DNA of 16,242 bases from NCBI GenBank assembly GCA_015486915.1, contig WFQS01000492.1:1-16242 (forward strand), given 5' to 3'. Numbering within the stretch: the stretch's first letter is position 1; each line of letters begins with the position of its first letter. Under the pieces are notes generated by a model. It made no database searches, was not told where the DNA came from, and saw nothing but the letters and a program-made list of their open reading frames with translations. Origin of the DNA: Desulfobacteraceae bacterium. Its GTDB lineage: Bacteria > Desulfobacterota > Desulfobacteria > Desulfobacterales > Desulfobacteraceae. Positions 14,460 through 16,242 of this stretch are shown piece by piece. Made by a program: the position numbers and the translations under genes.

Positions 14460-15470
14460 ATGACAAATTCAGAAAATCTGAATCCTGGAAAACTTTTAAC
14501 GCTTTCAGGAGCTTACTGGCAGACATGCACTCTCCATGCTGCGGTTAAACTTGATATTTTCACTGCAACAGGCGATAACCCCATGGGCTGCGCCAAACTT
14601 GCAGATAAACTCCATGTTCAGAAACGCAGCCTTGAGATGCTGCTTAATGCCCTGTGTGCAATGGAACTTCTTGATAAAAAAGACGGACTGTATTGCAATA
14701 CTGCAGAATCTGATACTTTTCTTTCAAAGAATTCAAAAAGGTACATTGGGTATATTATCATGCACCATCATCATCTTGTGGAGTCCTGGTCCAAACTTGA
14801 CGAAGCTGTAAAAACAGGACAACCCGTACGATCAAGTGCTTCCCATGAAGATGATGAAGAGCGCAGGGAAAGTTTTTTAATGGGAATGTTTAATATTGCC
14901 ATGGGAAATGCCCCGCGTATTTCAGAACAGATTGATCTTGCAGGAAAAAAGCACCTGCTGGATCTTGGAGGCGGACCCGGGACCTACGCCATTCATTTTG
15001 CAAAACGCAACCCCGCACTTAAGGCGAGCATATTTGATCTTCCCACAACACGACCCTTTGCCGAAAAGACAATTAAAAGATTTAAACTTTCAGATCGTGT
15101 TGATTTCATTGATGGAAATTTTCTCACCGATCAAATCAAAGGCAGCTATGATGTTGTATGGATTTCCCATATTTTTCATGCTGAATCCCCTGAAAACTCC
15201 GAAAAACTTATGAAAAAAGCTGTTGCAGCCCTTGAACCGGGAGGATTGATCATTATACATGATTTCATACTTGACAATTCAAAACTTATGCCTCTTTTCC
15301 CTGCACTTTTTTCCCTTAACATGCTGATCGGGACAAAAGCAGGGCAGGCTTATTCCGAAAAAGAATTTTTCTCCATACTTGAAAAAGAAGGAATGCAGGA
15401 TATAAAACGCAGCTCATTTAAAGGCACAACAGAATCCGGTATTATTACAGGTGTTAAGCAAAAAGTTTAA
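14460..15470 (+). CDS. SAM-dependent O-methyltransferase, acetylserotonin/hydroxyneurosporene type
   Basis: A 336-aa class I methyltransferase of the family-2 (plant-type) O-methyltransferases. The N-terminal dimerisation and winged-helix part is visible (about 10-90: SGAYWQTCTLHAAVKLDIF, then LADKLHVQKRSLEMLLNALCAMELL). The SAM-binding glycine loop is LLDLGGGPGTYA at about 166-177, with the acidic FDLP after the second strand. A catalytic-base candidate is the His of ISHIFHAESPENSEKLMKKA, where family members usually have LxxVLHxWxD. Substrates in this family range from phenols to bacteriochlorophyll precursors and quinones, and nothing here fixes which. It lies 11 bases after lysC with GGAAG before its ATG, and converges with cobU. 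A role in cofactor or secondary metabolism is possible but unsupported. Confidence 0.82.
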   Translation: MTNSENLNPGKLLTLSGAYWQTCTLHAAVKLDIFTATGDNPMGCAKLADKLHVQKRSLEMLLNALCAMELLDKKDGLYCNTAESDTFLSKNSKRYIGYIIMHHHHLVESWSKLDEAVKTGQPVRSSASHEDDEERRESFLMGMFNIAMGNAPRISEQIDLAGKKHLLDLGGGPGTYAIHFAKRNPALKASIFDLPTTRPFAEKTIKRFKLSDRVDFIDGNFLTDQIKGSYDVVWISHIFHAESPENSEKLMKKAVAALEPGGLIIIHDFILDNSKLMPLFPALFSLNMLIGTKAGQAYSEKEFFSILEKEGMQDIKRSSFKGTTESGIITGVKQKV

Positions 15471-15481
15471 AAAAAAATATT

Positions 15482-16051
15482 TTAACTGCCCGGCTTAATT
15501 TTTACGGGGATTCCTGCTGCCATGAGAAAAACATTATCTGCTGCAGCTGCTGCTTTCTGGTTGACAAATCCTGCGGTATCGCGGAACAGCCTTGCAAGCC
15601 TGTTTTCAGGAACAATCCCGGCACCGACCTCATTTGATACAAGAATTACGGGACATGATGATTGTTTCAGGGCATTTGCAAGTTCATCTGTAATATCAAT
15701 CACTGCATCATGTGTGAAATCATTGAACAAAAGGTTTGAGACCCAGAGAGTTAAGCAGTCCACAAGAATCACATCCGATGATTTTGAAGCCTCTTTTATT
15801 TTTTGAGGTATATCAACGGGTATTTCAGCAGTTATCCAGTCCTTTCCGCGATCTTTCCGATGTATCCTTACCCTTTCTTCCATTTCACTGTCCGTTGGTA
15901 CTGATGTTGCTATAAATAATTTTCTACCCCCTGAAATCCTGTTTGCCATATCAAGGGCATACCGGCTTTTTCCACTTCTGCATCCGCCAATGACAAGTGT
16001 GGTTTTTGTATTTATATGATCTTCAGGTGATAACAATTGGTCTGATGTCAC
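15482..16051 (-). CDS. cobU: Adenosylcobinamide kinase / adenosylcobinamide-phosphate guanylyltransferase
   Basis: A 189-aa bifunctional enzyme of the cobalamin nucleotide-loop pathway. It phosphorylates adenosylcobinamide and then transfers GMP to give adenosylcobinamide-GDP, the substrate for cobalamin synthase. Visible motifs are Walker A GGCRSGKS at 22-29, the IATSVPTD segment, RIHRKDRGKDWITAE containing His64 (the position expected for the GMP-accepting His) and Glu76, VDCLTLWVSNLL, VSNEVGAGIVPENRLARLFRD and a VFLMAAGIPVKIK end. The length is slightly above the family norm because of about 16 extra N-terminal residues. The start is a GTG at 16049-16051 with GGGAG upstream. An ATG is not available without losing the P-loop. 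I see no cobalamin riboswitch upstream, and another reading frame may end 43 bases before it. Confidence 0.95.
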   Translation of the reverse strand: MTSDQLLSPEDHINTKTTLVIGGCRSGKSRYALDMANRISGGRKLFIATSVPTDSEMEERVRIHRKDRGKDWITAEIPVDIPQKIKEASKSSDVILVDCLTLWVSNLLFNDFTHDAVIDITDELANALKQSSCPVILVSNEVGAGIVPENRLARLFRDTAGFVNQKAAAAADNVFLMAAGIPVKIKPGS

Positions 16052-16094
16052 TATGGCTTCTCCCTTTGCTATTGGGTTACTGTTTTATTAGCGA

Positions 16095-16241
16095 TCATGA
16101 GGCCGGTATAAAGACTCTTAGGCGGCCTCCAACAAAAATGAAACTCTTATTATTAAAGGTTCTTTTTATAAGAAAGAGCTCACTTTTGACATAGTCCCAA
16201 ATGTTCTTTCTATATTCGTCAGAATCTTTGATTCTTTGAGG
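16095..16241 (-). CDS. C-terminal end of an unidentified gene, cut by the window edge
   Basis: A minus-strand frame enters from the right edge and stays open for 48 codons, ending with TGA at 16095-16097. The translation (ending NNKSFIFVGGRLRVFIPAS, preceded by a charged helix-like stretch DEYRKNIWDYVKSELFLIKR) looks like real protein rather than random AT-rich reading. It is in the same orientation as cobU and ends 43 bases before its GTG, as an upstream operon member would. I cannot name the family from 48 residues. It could still be a chance frame. Confidence 0.4.
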   Translation of the reverse strand, partial: PQRIKDSDEYRKNIWDYVKSELFLIKRTFNNKSFIFVGGRLRVFIPAS

Positions 16242-16242
16242 C

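Noticed and set aside
15464..15487. AT-only inverted repeat between the methyltransferase and cobU as a bidirectional terminator
   Set aside because: The arms AGTTTAAAA and TTTTAACT contain almost no G or C and overlap both stop codons. Too weak to call.
16085..16106. A fourth hairpin copy on the minus strand (CGGCC-TCAT-GATCG)
   Set aside because: The loop matches, but one stem pair is broken, the GAT and GTTAT flanks are not kept, and it overlaps the stop codon of a likely coding frame. It could be chance.
16221..16235. AGAATC-TTT-GATTCT inverted repeat as an insertion-sequence end
   Set aside because: Only 6 bp, inside a probable coding frame, with no transposase or matching second end visible.
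16052..16242. Cobalamin riboswitch before cobU
   Set aside because: No B12-box-like GCCACTG on the minus strand, and most of the region reads as protein-coding.

Overview
The window looks like ordinary chromosome from a motile, anaerobic, AT-rich deltaproteobacterium, most likely a sulfate reducer of the Desulfobacterales. This is inference from gene content, not from a marker gene. The clues are the FlgM gene paired with the FlgM-associated protein known from Desulfovibrio (DVU0524 family), the HisF type with an extended loop after the catalytic Asp130, the run pdxJ - nnr - tsaE - lysC, and cobU. Coding density is high and nearly every gene is a housekeeping gene. There is no CRISPR array, rRNA, tRNA, phage or complete insertion sequence.

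Layout. Positions 1-353 hold a doubtful PilZ-like open frame on the minus strand. A plus-strand block follows (354-3319): an unusually long class II aldolase, a FlgM-associated protein, the anti-sigma factor FlgM, and an unidentified helical protein behind a candidate sigma-54 promoter. Next is a minus-strand operon, in transcription order cvpA - mazG - hisH - hisF (6157 down to 3391), with overlaps or very short gaps. A 278-base divergent region (6158-6435) is full of small hairpins. From 6436 to 15470 everything is on the plus strand: phoH - 7TM-HD phosphohydrolase (PgpH type) - ybeY - pdxJ - nnr - tsaE - lysC - O-methyltransferase. At the right edge, on the minus strand, are cobU and the tail of a further gene cut by the window edge.

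How the genes fit together. phoH-pgpH-ybeY is a widespread RNA-quality and nucleotide-signalling trio. pdxJ (vitamin B6), nnr (NAD(P)HX repair), tsaE (t6A tRNA modification) and lysC (aspartate family) are core metabolism. hisH and hisF encode the two subunits of one enzyme and overlap by 7 bases, but no other his gene is present. FlgM and its partner indicate flagella controlled by sigma-28, and the upstream sequence offers a candidate sigma-28 promoter.

The most interesting material is non-coding. Three intergenic hairpins (6210-6223, 6324-6337, 13157-13170) share a 5-bp stem, a YCAT tetraloop and flanking bases, and the stem bases differ in a compensating way. One lies inside a 79-nt palindrome with perfect 11-bp ends directly before lysC. 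This suggests a small dispersed palindromic repeat family (REP- or MITE-like) or a structured RNA motif. I found no convincing new multi-gene system.
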